Part shown: piece by piece, positions 33,446 to 44,500 of the stretch
Position numbering within the stretch: position 1 is the first letter of the stretch
How the letters are laid out: each line of letters opens with the position of its first letter
NCBI RefSeq assembly: GCF_022376445.1
Contig: NW_025955000.1
Location: 1 to 64,000 of the forward strand
From: Fomitopsis serialis
Lineage: Eukaryota > Basidiomycota > Agaricomycetes > Polyporales > Fomitopsidaceae
Direction: 5' to 3'
Length of the DNA: 64,000 bases
Program-made: the position numbers and the translations under genes
Notes under the pieces: model-generated
Databases searched by the model: none
What the model saw: only the letters and a program-made list of their open reading frames with translations
Told to the model about the DNA's origin: nothing

Positions 33446-33899
33446 CAAGCTCCCTCCCACGGCCGAGCGCTGCACAAGTCAAGGCCGCTGAAGAACACAT
33501 CGAGGCGCTTGAGAGAAGATGGGTTGAGCGTTGCGTCGCCGAGCTGGGCCCTGTCTCCCAGAAGGACGCAGAGCAGGCATGTATCCCGCTCCACCCGCCA
33601 CGGAGCGCGAGCAAGGTGATCCACCTTCCGTTCCCGAGCTCGCCTACGAACCCGCCGGGTTCGCTGAACGCCTTGATGCCTCTTATGCAGCTCATCGAGT
33701 CCCTCCACCTGCGACGACCCTTGTGCAGGCGAGGGCGCTCGTTAACCCACCACCGATTGAGACCTTCCTGTCGAGCATGTCTGGCTCCCGGCGAGCGTCG
33801 ACTTCGGCATTCCATCCCAGCTTGCTCCTGCCGCCCACTGCATTCCCCGCAACGTTCTTCCCTTCCTCACCTGTTCCGTCCGCATATACTCGCACCGCT

Positions 33900-34340
33900 C
33901 GACCTCTGCCACTTTCCTGCCCCCGTCCCCACCGTCATCGAACACGTCGACATCGTCCTCATCGCTCGCACCATCTGTCTCATCCTCCGCTGCCACATCA
34001 GGGACGTCCATGTCGACCCCGCTCCCTGCGTCTTACCATACACGCCCCGCCAAAATCCTTATCTTCTCAGCGGACGGGTACACTGAGTCGAGTGTGCGCG
34101 CGCTCACGCTGCTGATGGCGTGGCGGAAGCTTTCGCTGCCCAAGGCGTACCTCTGCCTGTGGAACGAGAAGCGGAGGTCGTTCTTCGTGTACAGCGCTGG
34201 CGTATCAGCGCTGATACGCCGACGCTGAAGCGGATCGAGATGAGGATTGAGAGGGAGCACAAGAGGGGGTGGGGGAGTATGGGGCAGGGGATCGTGCTTG
34301 GTGTTGAGAAAGAAACGGGAGGAGGAGGAGGTAGAGGAGG
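33900..34340 (+). pseudogene. PPS1-like dual-specificity phosphatase fragment
   Basis: The frame AKILIFSADGYTESSVRALTLLMAWRKLSLPKAYLCLWNEKRRSFFVYS is the distinctive C-terminal motif of fungal PPS1-type dual-specificity phosphatases (SxDGYTESS in place of the usual CX5R loop of this repeat). The continuation ADTPTLKRIEMRIEREHKRG is one frame away because of an exact 14-nt inverted insertion at 34197-34212. Upstream, a Ser/Pro-rich stretch from about 33900 may belong to it. No start or upstream catalytic domain is visible. Confidence 0.6.
34199..34220. repeat. 22-bp perfect palindrome in the phosphatase fragment
   Basis: The 22 bases equal their own reverse complement (starts GGCGTATCAGC). 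Removing 14 bases (GGCGTATCAGCGCT) restores the open frame FVYSADTPTLKR, so the palindrome was made by inserting an inverted copy of AGCGCTGATACGCC next to it. Confidence 0.85.
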
Positions 34341-35030
34341 TCCGGACACCGCTCGGTATTGAGACCTCAAACGAGGTCATGCAGAGCGATTTCGTGCCTC
34401 TCAGACCCGTCGCAGCGAAGTCGGTGTTGTTGGCGGTTCTGCTGGCTCCACGCCCGGTGACGACGGCGATCACTGTGCGCCCGGTGAGGTTGCAATCACA
34501 AAGCAGCCGCAGCTGTACGTGCCCAGGGCGTGGTACACCTCTGTGAATCACCTTGCTATTTCTACGTGGCTAGGGCCCAAGGTGGGATTGAACAGATAGA
34601 ACTATCTGTTCACGCTGTTGTTGGCGCGGAGCACGGCTTCCAGTGGTTGGGCTTCAAGTTGGGCGTGGAGACCTCTCTCACTTGGCGTCAACTTGGGCGG
34701 GAAGACCGCACTAGATGGCGCCGCGAAGGGGATGCTTATGACTAGATTACATATGCACGTCTACTATGGTTACACATGCATGTATGTAGCACACACCTCA
34801 CCAATTACACCCCTCTTCCTCTCTGGTCAGATGGACAGACGTTCAATCAAGTGGTGCTGCGTAAGATAGGCGTTATATTGACTCTATACACCATCCCTAC
34901 TACCCAACACAGGAGTCCGCACCCATGGTTCCCTGTGTGACCCTAGCTCCTCAATCTCAGGCTACGCCTTACACCTTCTCTACAATAAACAATAAAAATC
35001 AGAGGGGCACAGCGTTGAATCAGGGACAAC

Positions 35031-35620
35031 TCACTTGAGCGCTTGCTTCTGCGGCAAACATTGGGTAGACTTGCTGCGTTTGCGTGAACCGTTTGAGCGT
35101 TTGCGTGGCCCGGTGGTGGTCAATTCTTTCGCAGTAGACGAGGAAGTTGTAGAAGATGAGGAAGGCTTAGAAGACAAGGAAGTCGTAGTCGAGGAAGTGG
35201 GCTGTTGGGCAAGAGAAGGTATTCAGGGCTCATTGAAGCATGAAATAGAGGACACTCACCTTTCCCGCCTCGTCTTCGCTGTCTGAGACGAGGTCTATGA
35301 CCACTCGTTTTTGCGTACTTGTTTTGACCTTTGGGGCAGGTGGCGGAGGGAAGTGGGAATAATCCTGCGTGTTGAGATATCCACAGTATACGAAGCCATC
35401 TTCCTCTAATTTTGCCTTGTGAACTGCACTCTTCCCTACGTTGGCACGGTAGAAGCCAACGTATTGGACCTCAGGCTGTGGGAGGTTCTGCGCTGGGGCT
35501 GGCATAGATTCCAGAAGTTGCTGGGGAAGCACACACGTCAACCTTAATCGGGGTATAGCACTGGCAGGCGTGAGCTCACCTGCAAATGCGCAAACCCTGT
35601 CTCTTGTGGACGGCTTGTCT
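35031..35620 (-). pseudogene. C-terminal exons of an unrecognised basic protein
   Basis: Two exons are well supported by splice sites. The exon 35520-35263 gives LLESMPAPAQNLPQPEVQYVGFYRANVGKSAVHKAKLEEDGFVYCGYLNTQDYSHFPP and ends SDSEDEAGK at a GTGAGT donor. The exon 35201-35031 gives a Ser/Thr-rich then basic tail (GPRKRSNGSRKRSKSTQ...ALK) with stop at 35031. A preceding exon seems to start right of 35575 but loses coherence, so the gene is probably 5'-truncated. The acidic SDSED patch and basic tail suggest a nuclear protein. No family is recognised. Confidence 0.4.
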
Positions 35621-35838
35621 GTGTGTCCGGACGTCTATGGTGGCAGGCAAGCAACGTGGAGGGCGAGGTGTAGCAGTGGTGGCTCGAGTCGACCCGCGAT
35701 CGGGTTCGCCGAATTGAGCGCTTCAGACTTGCAGTTTCCGTCCTCTACCGTTACCGCTAGTCCGAGGATGAAGCTTTTGCGCCACGCGCCTCCGCCAGCA
35801 TCGCAACTCACGCCTGCCTCTCCTCTCGCTTCTCACGA

Positions 35839-35953
35839 GCACATTCAATACCCACCCGATTGGCTCGAAAGCCTCATTTTCGCACTTTTCGCATCGGAAA
35901 CAGCATAACGGAGGTGTCAGCAAGGCCCGGAACGTGCGAGAAAGTGGACACGG
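35839..35953 (-). repeat. Dispersed ~110-bp repeat R2, copy 2
   Basis: This is the inverted counterpart of 28153-28264 at about 80% identity by eye. It encodes FRCEKCENEAFEPIGWVLNV on the minus strand. Confidence 0.6.
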
Positions 35954-36458
35954 CTCTCGCTGCATCCTCGCATGCCCGTCCGTGTACGACTCGGCGCTGT
36001 CGACACTCCTCCGGTTCATTCATCACTCAGCCTACAGTGCTCCTCGGTGCCTTGATCTTGACCATGCTCATGCTTATTAGTATCCATAGGCCTCAAGTCG
36101 TTCTCGCCACTCTGCCTCGTACGTCCTCCTTCCAGCTGAGTATGACGTAACCTTCTGACCCTGACTCCTTGCGGTATTCCTGCATGTGTGGCGCTGGCTC
36201 CCAAGTGTCGTCCGCTCCGTCCTCGCTCTCGTGCTTGAGCATCGACGGCTGCCCCGCAAGTGTGCACCAAGCCGACACGCAAACGAGTGGGTAGGTAGGG
36301 AGGTGAGAGAGCGACTGGACGGGCGAGAGAGCGGGTGGTTGGGTGGGAGGGCGGGAGAGCGGACGAGTGGGGAGACTGGTGAGCTGGCGGGGAGGCGGGC
36401 GGGTGAATGGGTGGGCACAGGGCGTGCCATCACGCCGCACGACACACATTGACGGCGA

Positions 36459-36484
36459 CCACGCAGCGCGAATGCCCTGCGTGG
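36459..36484 (-). repeat. Conserved hairpin element, copy 5
   Basis: The arms CCACGCAG / CTGCGTGG enclose GGGCATTCGC-type core sequence, with one internal G-G mismatch. The flanking GTGGTCGCCGT matches copy 2. Confidence 0.6.
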
Positions 36485-36608
36485 AGACGCAGCCCACGAG
36501 TGGACTGCAGGCGAAGGAAGGTGAGTCCAGAGACGCGCCAGCGAGCTAGCTGTCCGCAAACACAGGGCGTGATGATGTGTAGCACAACACCCCACACGTC
36601 AACCGCGA

Positions 36609-36634
36609 GCGCGCTGGGCAACTGCCCAGCGCGC
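36609..36634 (-). repeat. Conserved hairpin element, copy 6
   Basis: The perfect 11-bp stem GCGCGCTGGGC / GCCCAGCGCGC has a four-base loop. On the minus strand it is preceded by TTGGCCGTGTCTGC and followed by TCGCGG, as in copies 1-3. Confidence 0.75.
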
Positions 36635-36650
36635 AGACACGGCCAACGAT

Positions 36651-38368
36651 TGGACGGCGTGTGCGTGAGCGAAGAGTGGGCGAGGCAGCCGCGTAAGGTT
36701 GGACACGGGTAGCACCACGGGTGCGCAGGGCGCATACCGCACCCGTGACCCGCGTACCCGTACCCGTCTGCATCACAAGCCTGACCAGCGGAGAACGAGG
36801 TATGTTCGACCGATCACTGCCTCTTGTCTGTCACAATGACAATTCAAAATCTCGTCGCCTCGCCGCCAAGGTGAGTAGTATAGTCTTATGGGCTCAAATC
36901 TCTAAATCGTTCCCGAGTATGCGGACAGAAGCCTGAAGCCCAAGAGGAAGTTGGGTGACAGGTCCTACCGCAGCCCATTGTCAGTCCAACTTCCTGCTCA
37001 CGAAAGCTCCAACCGTCGCTTATTGAAATAACTGAGCTCCAGTGCTCGCCATCTGTGAGGTAGGGTTGACATCACAGTGACGGTTTGCGTCTGTTCCTGG
37101 TCTCGTCTGAATTGCCTTGGAGACACATCCGTGCGTTGTAGCTCTCTTGTGTTTCCTCGCCATAGTGCTTGATATTTCGCTTAGAACTCGCAGGCACAGA
37201 CCTGAGACGGCGCTTACCACATCCTGACGCGCCGACCTCCCTCACGCTCTTAGACTGTCAATTCCACCTTCTTGACACCTTCTTCCCACTGTTTTTGACA
37301 CGTACAGTCCAGAAATAATATAGACAAGCCCGAAAGACAAGTATTTCATGACCTGGACACAGCACAAAGACAGACAAGGCGTGCCACGAGATGTGGCGCA
37401 GGCGTGTGGCGCAAAAGCCTCATCCTCGGACTAGCGGGCACCCGTAGTCCTTCCTCTGCCGCACATGCCCCAGCAAGTCACATAGGGACTGTGCTCCACG
37501 TTCAAGGTGTGGTGAAATTTCCATCACGCCATGTCTCTCAAACACTGTGCCTCCGTTCGCCTGTCTCAGTACGCTCACCTATCGCTTCACTAGGCTGTTC
37601 CGTCCTTACACACCAAACTCCCAAACCTGCTGGAAGCAGCAATTTCCGAGCTTGCGGTCTACTTCAGCAAGGCAATAGGACACAGACACGTATCAACTAC
37701 GGCAGCGGCATGGAGCTCAACTTTCTCTGCTGGTGGATCATCTGCCTGGAGCGGTTAGGAATCTTGCAAGAGAGCGATCAAGTTGCTCTTGTGATCAGAG
37801 TTTTTGAAGGTGCGTTGCCAGTCTTCAGCCTTGAATTCTCCGTCGAAGGCAGCTTTGGCTCAGTGTTCATTTTCTCATGCTTTGCAGATACGTTACGGTT
37901 ATGCGAGTCCTGCAGTCAACATACTGGCTGGAGCACGCGGGTTCCCATGGTGTCTTGTGCGAGGTCGGTTGATTCCCAGAGGACTCACCGGACGTGTTCG
38001 AGTTATGGCCATAAACATATCAAGCTGAAGTCCATTCATGACGCCGACTTCGTATTGCCTGTATCCAATCCATCAACTCTGTATGTCGTGTGTCACAATC
38101 CACGCCCCTCCCTCGCCTCCATGAGCCTTTGATTGATTGAGTGCCACACGCAGGTCAAGTCAACCTCGTAGATGGGAGTAACATTAGGCGTTAGGCTGGC
38201 TCTTATTATACGAAAGCCTACTCAACGTTTGACTCTACTGGCGTGGCGTAGTGAGTTGTGACGAGAGTGATGGCATCATCAGTGAGAGCGGCGTACAGCA
38301 ACAACATGGAGATAGCGATGGGCACAAAGCAAGACCAATAGAAGAAATATAGACAAGATAGCGGCCTT
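36651..38368. other. 1.7 kb with no recognised gene
   Basis: A 242-codon plus-strand ORF (37404-38132) exists but has no domain, no partner exons and an unbiased composition; it is not accepted as a gene. Nothing else is supported. Confidence 0.4.
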
Positions 38369-40682
38369 TCAACTCGAAGGTGAGTAGTCGTCACTAGGGT
38401 CCCCATCACCTCCTTTCATGACTTGCTCCTCTTCCCATTTCGCCATCTCTGCATCGTCTGCCTCCCTCTCCCTATTGTCGGCCATGCTCAGAGTGCCAGC
38501 CCAAGGCACTGCAACGGGCCTGTTCAGCACCAGCTGAGCAAGGCGCTTTCTCCTGTTCACCTCAGCGCCCTCGGCTTCCTCATCTAGTTCGTGGCCAGCG
38601 GGCTTCTTATCCTCTGAACGAGGGCGCTTTCGCTCGTTCCGTTTGGCCCGTCGGTCGTAGTCGCTGAGCGCGTCGTCTGCTGCCCAGTCATGGAGAGTAG
38701 ACCCGTCAACGGTAGTGCTGTCGCCGAACTGAACCCCAGGTTCAGCACGGTAGTCTTGACTGGATTTCTCTGCGACCTGCTGAGCCGCCTGCCTCGCCGC
38801 TACGGCAATGCTACTAGCAATCCAAGACAGATTTGATCGTGCAGGTAATTCCTTGGCTTTCTTCCTTGCTGCGTCTAGTAGCTTGTTGGCTACGTCAGCA
38901 ACAGTAGAAGGAGTACCAGCAGAGGTGGAGGAGGAGGAGGAGGAGGAGGAGGAGGAGGAGGAATGGCCCCTAGGAAGAGACCTCTCAGGCTTGGTGTCAT
39001 CTGCTTGGAGCCTTTCCAGGAAGGCAGCGGCAGCCGCATCAGTTGCATTAGGCTCGTGCCTGAACCAGAGGTAGGCTCCCTGGTTTAAGACAGTACAACG
39101 CATACCGACAACGGCTTGGCTGAAGCTGCCCTTGTCAAATCGCCTCCTATCCTCTAAATGCTTGGCATCCTGCCAGCCAGTTAGGATACGCTGACAGGTA
39201 ATCAACGTGGTGTTGCTGAGCAGAAGTTCAACGCCGGCTCACCGCTGCGATACCCCTCTCAATGTACCACTCCTCTGGCTTGTTGAGCCGCAGGCCTTCC
39301 CTGAGGAGCTCCAAGTCTGCTTGCCCATAGAAGACGTACAGAGTAGCGGTGATGCGACCCTGGATAACCTTCCCATCGTAAACGTACCCAGGGTCAAGGA
39401 CTATAGGGTCGTCAGGGTCTGGGCGAGGGATGCCTTGGAGAGCCTTGCAACGTTCCATCGTCAACGCTTCAGGGTGTGACTTGGTATTGCGTGGGGCCTC
39501 GTTCACATCCAGGATGAGGTGTGCCGTGGGACCGTACTTATATTGACCACCTACTTTGATGAGCGCCGCATCGTGGGTCTGCGAAGACAACATTAGCTGT
39601 AGGCTAAGCTGGAGACGTATAAAGACAATTTACTTTGGCAAACACTTCATCGCGTGTTTGCTTGTCAGATACCTCAACGCTCCAGAGGGGTGCGATGTCG
39701 ACTCTGGAATCTGTGGTTGGAGAGGCAGGGAAAGGTTGGCGCACTTGGCAGCTACCAATGTTGTCCGCTACGGTGAAGCCCCGGCCAACAGCGCTTGCCT
39801 TCGCTGAGCCTTCGTGCTCTGAAATCTCTTGAGTAGGCACCTGGTCTGACTCTTGATCGTACTCATTGTACGATGCAGAGGATCTACCGCCTCTACCGCC
39901 TTTCTCTGGCAGCTCTGGGAAATAATTGACGAACGTCTCCGTATTCATCTTACATATTTTGCCCATCCTTGAGCTAGCCTCCTGGTGGACAGCTCCTATA
40001 TTTCCATGGACTTCCACGGTCTCTGTCATGTCGTCCCGAAGGAATCTAATACTTGGGTTCAGCACCACAAAATAGCCCTTACGTGAGCGTTACTCACTTG
40101 AAAAATCTGATAACCTTAGGTTGTTTCTCAACGATGAACTGGACAATTTGGCTCCACTCTTGAACAGAGATAGGCACGACCTTAAAGGTCAGAGAGTTAT
40201 TCAGCCTGCCTAGACAAGAAAAGAAAAGAACTTACACGTGGTTCTTGTTTGCGTACCACAGGAAACAGAGGCTCCTCTAGCCAATCCCCGAAGACCTTGA
40301 CAGAGTGTGGGGGTAGAAGCCACGTCCTCTCAAGTTCCTTCAGCCTATCCTCTAGGTCACAGCCGGGGGCACGTCCGTCAGTATGGCCTTCGTCCACACT
40401 GAAGCTCGTATCTGGGTCCTCCGAATCTATAACTGAGTGAGTATACGTCTGTCACTGAGTACTTGAAGGAGTGTCACCTCTCTTCCCTCCACTGGATTGT
40501 TCAGACTCAGCGTCTGAGGCTGTAGATGGGCTGCTTGGGCGTTGCCTGTCTGTACAGGGGTAAGTATGCTACGTAGGCCCCATCAATTGTCAGCACTTAC
40601 CTGGCACTGCAGGGGTGGAGCGTTCACTCAACGTAGCACCCTTGAGGTGGAGGGAAAGATAGGAGGACGGTTGAGAAGACAT
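38369..40682 (-). CDS. Family X protein, copy 1 (unknown function)
   Basis: The ATG at 40682 (MSSQPSSYLSLHLKG) starts a gene of at least six exons. Recognisable blocks, shared in order with copy 2 at 45.1-47.0 kb, are: HSVKVFGDWLEEPLFPVV (copy 2 IFGDLQERPGFPRLY), a segment around VQFIVEKQPKVIRFF, the block VVLNPSIRFLRDDMTETVEVHGNI, and DPGYVYDGKVIQGRITATLYVFYGQADLELLREGL (copy 2 GWKRGDQVLVGRLQAQMYVF...ADLEVCLRRF). The last exon has a poly-Ser run encoded by a GGA/GAG repeat (38928-38961) and a charged C-terminus ending DDYSPSS. No domain is recognised; fold and function are unknown. It is divergent to Plavaka copy B, whose start lies 845 bases away, so the two may share a promoter region. Confidence 0.6.
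38926..38962 (-). repeat. GGA trinucleotide run (poly-Ser) in family X copy 1
   Basis: GAGGAGGAGG repeats encode about twelve consecutive Ser on the minus strand. Confidence 0.8.
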
Positions 40683-40958
40683 GACTGAAGGTATGAGTGA
40701 GTACATCTGTACGCTGCATGCACAGAACTATGTCGTGTTATCTTACTGAGGTAACTGGGGTCCTAGTGCCGTTGACCCAGTGACACTGAGGCACAACGTA
40801 GCTTCTTCTCTAGCAACGTGTTACCTCCCTCTTGAGTCGTGTTTTGTCCCACTTGCACCATCCTCATTTATACGTGATGTAAGTGCCTAGCTTCTTCTTC
40901 TGCTGGCTCCGGTTCTTATCTTGCAGGGTCCTTGTATGAAAGACCAAGAGGCGTTGGA

Positions 40959-41010
40959 GTTACCAAATTAGGCTTGCCGCTGGATCCAGCGTAGAACCTA
41001 ATTTGGTAAC
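40959..41010. repeat. Nested hairpin upstream of Plavaka copy B
   Basis: The outer 14-bp arms GTTACCAAATTAGG (40959-40972) and CCTAATTTGGTAAC (40997-41010) are exact reverse complements. Inside lies the perfect 14-nt palindrome CGCTGGATCCAGCG. It is about 520 bases upstream of the transposase ATG, a distance close to that of the 49-bp palindrome upstream of copy A, but the sequence is unrelated. Confidence 0.85.
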
Positions 41011-41527
41011 TTCTGAGAACTAGGACCAAAATGCCGAACAACGCCAGCATAGGTGTCCTAGCCGGAGATTATGCAGTAGAAGAAAAAACGTACAGAGCTG
41101 CTTAGCTGTGTAGATGCAACGCTCACCAGAAAATTTGGCAGGCTCACCATCAAAGCTGAGCGTTGACTTGGTTTGTTGGCGTTGAGTGTTGGCTTTGAGT
41201 GTACATCATCAGAAGTACTAGAATGAGATACCTACAGAGAATATCAATGTGAACAACAAGACAAGGAGGGTTGGTAGCGTGAGGGAGCGAAAGGAGGGAG
41301 AGGAAGGCAGCCAAGAGTACAAAGGCCACCAAAAGAACCCTAACACCGCACTCCTCGCAACCGATTAGTAGCTTGGAGTCTAGACGCCTACAGCCTGCCT
41401 AATTTAGTGGCGTAACAACTGTCAGAGGACTTTGGCGGCAGTTTTGCAGGGGTTGTCTACCTCTGAACACGTACACTTTCAAGTCCTATGAGCTTGTGTT
41501 CTTGCTGACTGAGACCAGTTGCTGAAC

Positions 41528-44500
41528 ATGGGCAAACGTAAACGCTTCCCTCACTTCTGTCCCTTGGGGGGTGAATTCTGCCCTGCTTGCGACGAGTGGT
41601 TTGAAACCGTCCCAAGTCTTATGTCCCATTTATCCAGCAGCAAGAGGTGTGCCTGGTATAAGAAGGGAAAGCTCAAGGCAGTGTTCCAGCCGTTAGCTGC
41701 AGCAACATCCTCAGAAGAGGAGGATTACCCGCCTGGGCCGCTTACTAGGTCAGTGGGATTTAGACCTGTTGATATTTCAGTCTTAAGGATTTCCAGCAGC
41801 GCCCACTCTCCCGGTCGACAAGAAAGCCCGTTTCCTCAGGCATCTGGCAGTTCCTCTTCTTATGGTAAGGTCCACTCCTTGGCGTACACTTGGAGCAGTT
41901 CGTTGGCAACTCATGGTGCAGGAAACAACGGCAACGAAGACGAAGGCGATGATAGAGAAGAAGAGGAAGAAGAGGAAGAAGAAGAACTTCTTGAGGACCT
42001 GGTCTTTGTCCCTGTAGCCGGGCCCAGTCAAGGGCACCAAGGCAATCCTGAAGGCGCTGAAAGCTCTACGTCAGGAGCCCTGAGACGACGTACTGCTCTA
42101 GCCCTGGACGATGATGATGACAGCCGTTTTGAGGTGGTTGATGAGAAGGCAGGGAAGGAGTATGGAGAAGGGCAGACGATGAAAGAGGCTTGGAGGAGAC
42201 GTTTTGCAGAGAGGAACAGCAAGGACGGCATAGGAGGCTCAGGTGATAGTACCGTCTTGTTCTCCACGAGCCCGTACTGATGCATCAACAGACGAGACCC
42301 GCTCTTTATGGGAGCCGTTTGAATCGGAGATGGACTGGCAGCTGGCGGCTTGGTGTGTCAAGTCGGGTGTGAGTCAAGGCTCAGTAGATGAATTGCTCAA
42401 CATACCTGGGGTACGTACGGTACGTTCGGAGAAGGGTCCAACCGCTGACAAGGGCACAGTTGCAAGACAGATTAGGGTTGTCATATCACAACATGCGTGC
42501 CCTACTGCAAAAGGTCGACTCCATACCTGAAAGAGCAACCTGGACGGAGCAATGGCTCACCTTTAAGGACCGCCCGGGCGAACGACATCTTGTGCAGATT
42601 CGTGACATTATCATGGCCATCAAGGCCTTGCTTGGCAACCCTGCACACGCCGACAAGATAGTATACCGTCCCCGCCGTATCTTTACGGACCGCTCAAAGA
42701 AAAACCGTATTTACTCTGAGATGTGGACTGGAAGGTGGTGGCACGCCGTCCAGGTGAGTGGCATAAGTGTATAGTATTTGCTGAGAGGTTGAGAGATCTG
42801 AACGTCTGCTCAGAGCCTGCTTCCTGACGGTGCTTCCCTAGCACCGGTCATTATCTCCACCGACAAGACTCAACTTACCCAGTTCTCAGGCAACAAGGCC
42901 GCCTATCCAGTGTACATGACGCTGGGGAATATACCTAAGGCCCTTCGGCGTAAACCCTCAGAACATGCCTGCATTCTCATAGGCTACCTCTCTGTCGACA
43001 AAGTCGACTCTACCGGCCTCTCTGAAGCAAAGCAGCGCGCCATGATGCAGCAGCTGTTCCACGCCTCCGTCAGGATGATCGTCGAGCCTCTCATTGAGGC
43101 AGGAAAGACAGGCCTTGACGTCACTGGGGGGGATGGAAAGGTTCGAAGGGTGTACCCAGTCCTAGCGGCGTACGTTGCAGACTATCCAGAGCAGTGTCTG
43201 GTGACCTGCTCCAAGTACGGAACCTGTGCCGTATGCCAGTGCCCAGAGTCTCAGCTTGAAGACGCCTCTTCCAAGACACCTAGGCGCCAAATATGGACCC
43301 TTGACGTACTCGAGAAGGCCAAAACCAAGGGAAGAAAGGGCAGCACAACGTTCTATAAGGCCTGCAAAGAATTCAATGTCTCTGGTTACGTGGTTAAGCC
43401 GTTCTGGAAGGATCTTCCATATACCGACATCCACCACGCAGTTACCCCCGACGTCTTGCACCAACTTTACCAAGGCGTCTTCAAGCACCTTGTGGAGTGG
43501 TGTGAGGATCTCTTGGATGAGGAGGAGCTGGACCTTAGGATCCGTTGTCTCCCGCCAGCGTTTGGAACGCGCCATTTCAAGAAGGGCATATCGGCCTTAT
43601 CTCAGGTTTCTGGCAGTGAGCGTAAAGACATGGCCCGTATCCTCCTAGGCTGTCTGGTGGGCTGCATCCCTAACGCCGTCATGCTCACATTCCGAGCTTT
43701 GCTAGACTTCATCTACCTGGCTCAGTATCCCACCCATGACGACACTACCCTATCCTACATGGAGGACGCCCTCAAGTTATTCCACAAGAACAAGGCTGTC
43801 CTTGTGACACTTGGGATACGTGAACATATGAACATACCAAAATTCCACTCTCTCCTCCACTACGTCGACTCTATTCGCTCTCTTGGCACCACTGACAACT
43901 ACAACACAGAAATGTTCGAACGCCTGCATATCGACTGTGCCAAAAAGGCCTGGCGTGCGTCCAACCACCGTGATGCCCGCCCCCAAATGGTGAAGTGGCT
44001 CCAACGCCAGGAAAAGATCGCAACATACGAGACTCTTCGTGAGAGGCTTGTGGAGGAGGAAGGAGATGCTCATGTGGATGGGGCCTCTGAGAACGGTCAG
44101 CACTGTCCCAGGGCTGGGATTGTGCTGGCAAAGCATCCCTCAGTGACGCAGCAGTCCCTCAACTCTATTGGCACAAAGCATCAAGCTCCCGGATTTTCCA
44201 AGGCCCTTCGCCAGTATATCTATCGCCTCAAACTTGGACGCCCGCTCACTAACAGAGAAGTAGAAGCCGCATTGTCGTACCTCCCATTTTCACGTCTAGA
44301 TGTCTTCCATGGGTTCAAGTTTACCACAATCCCCCTCAGCGACAGCAAACCAGAGCGTGATGCAGTCAAGGCACGCCCTGCCAGTGGTGAGCAGCCTGGC
44401 AGGTTTGATACCGTTGTTGTCCTGCAGGGCGAGGAGGCAGAGGCTACAGGTCTTCAAGGTACGTAATTCTGTATGTTTACTGCTTCAATTATGCTCAGCT

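Larger units (their letters stand above)
36290..36650. repeat. Low-complexity array 4 with hairpin copies 5 and 6 (inverted)
   Basis: A degenerate GGGCGGGAGAGCGGACGAG array is followed by two copies of the conserved hairpin element on the minus strand (36459-36484, 36609-36634). Confidence 0.6.

Noticed and set aside
34199..34224. Helitron 3' terminus (hairpin followed by CTRR)
   Set aside because: The palindrome is explained by an inverted 14-nt insertion in a coding sequence, homology to PPS1 continues directly after it, and the base following CTGA is A rather than the T expected at a Helitron junction.
37404..38132. 242-codon plus-strand ORF
   Set aside because: No recognisable domain, no partner exons, unremarkable start context; chance length is plausible in this stop-poor sequence.
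41519..41527. TTG/CTG codons as start of Plavaka copy B
   Set aside because: Eukaryotic context; the first ATG (41528) directly precedes the conserved finger and matches the start of copy A.
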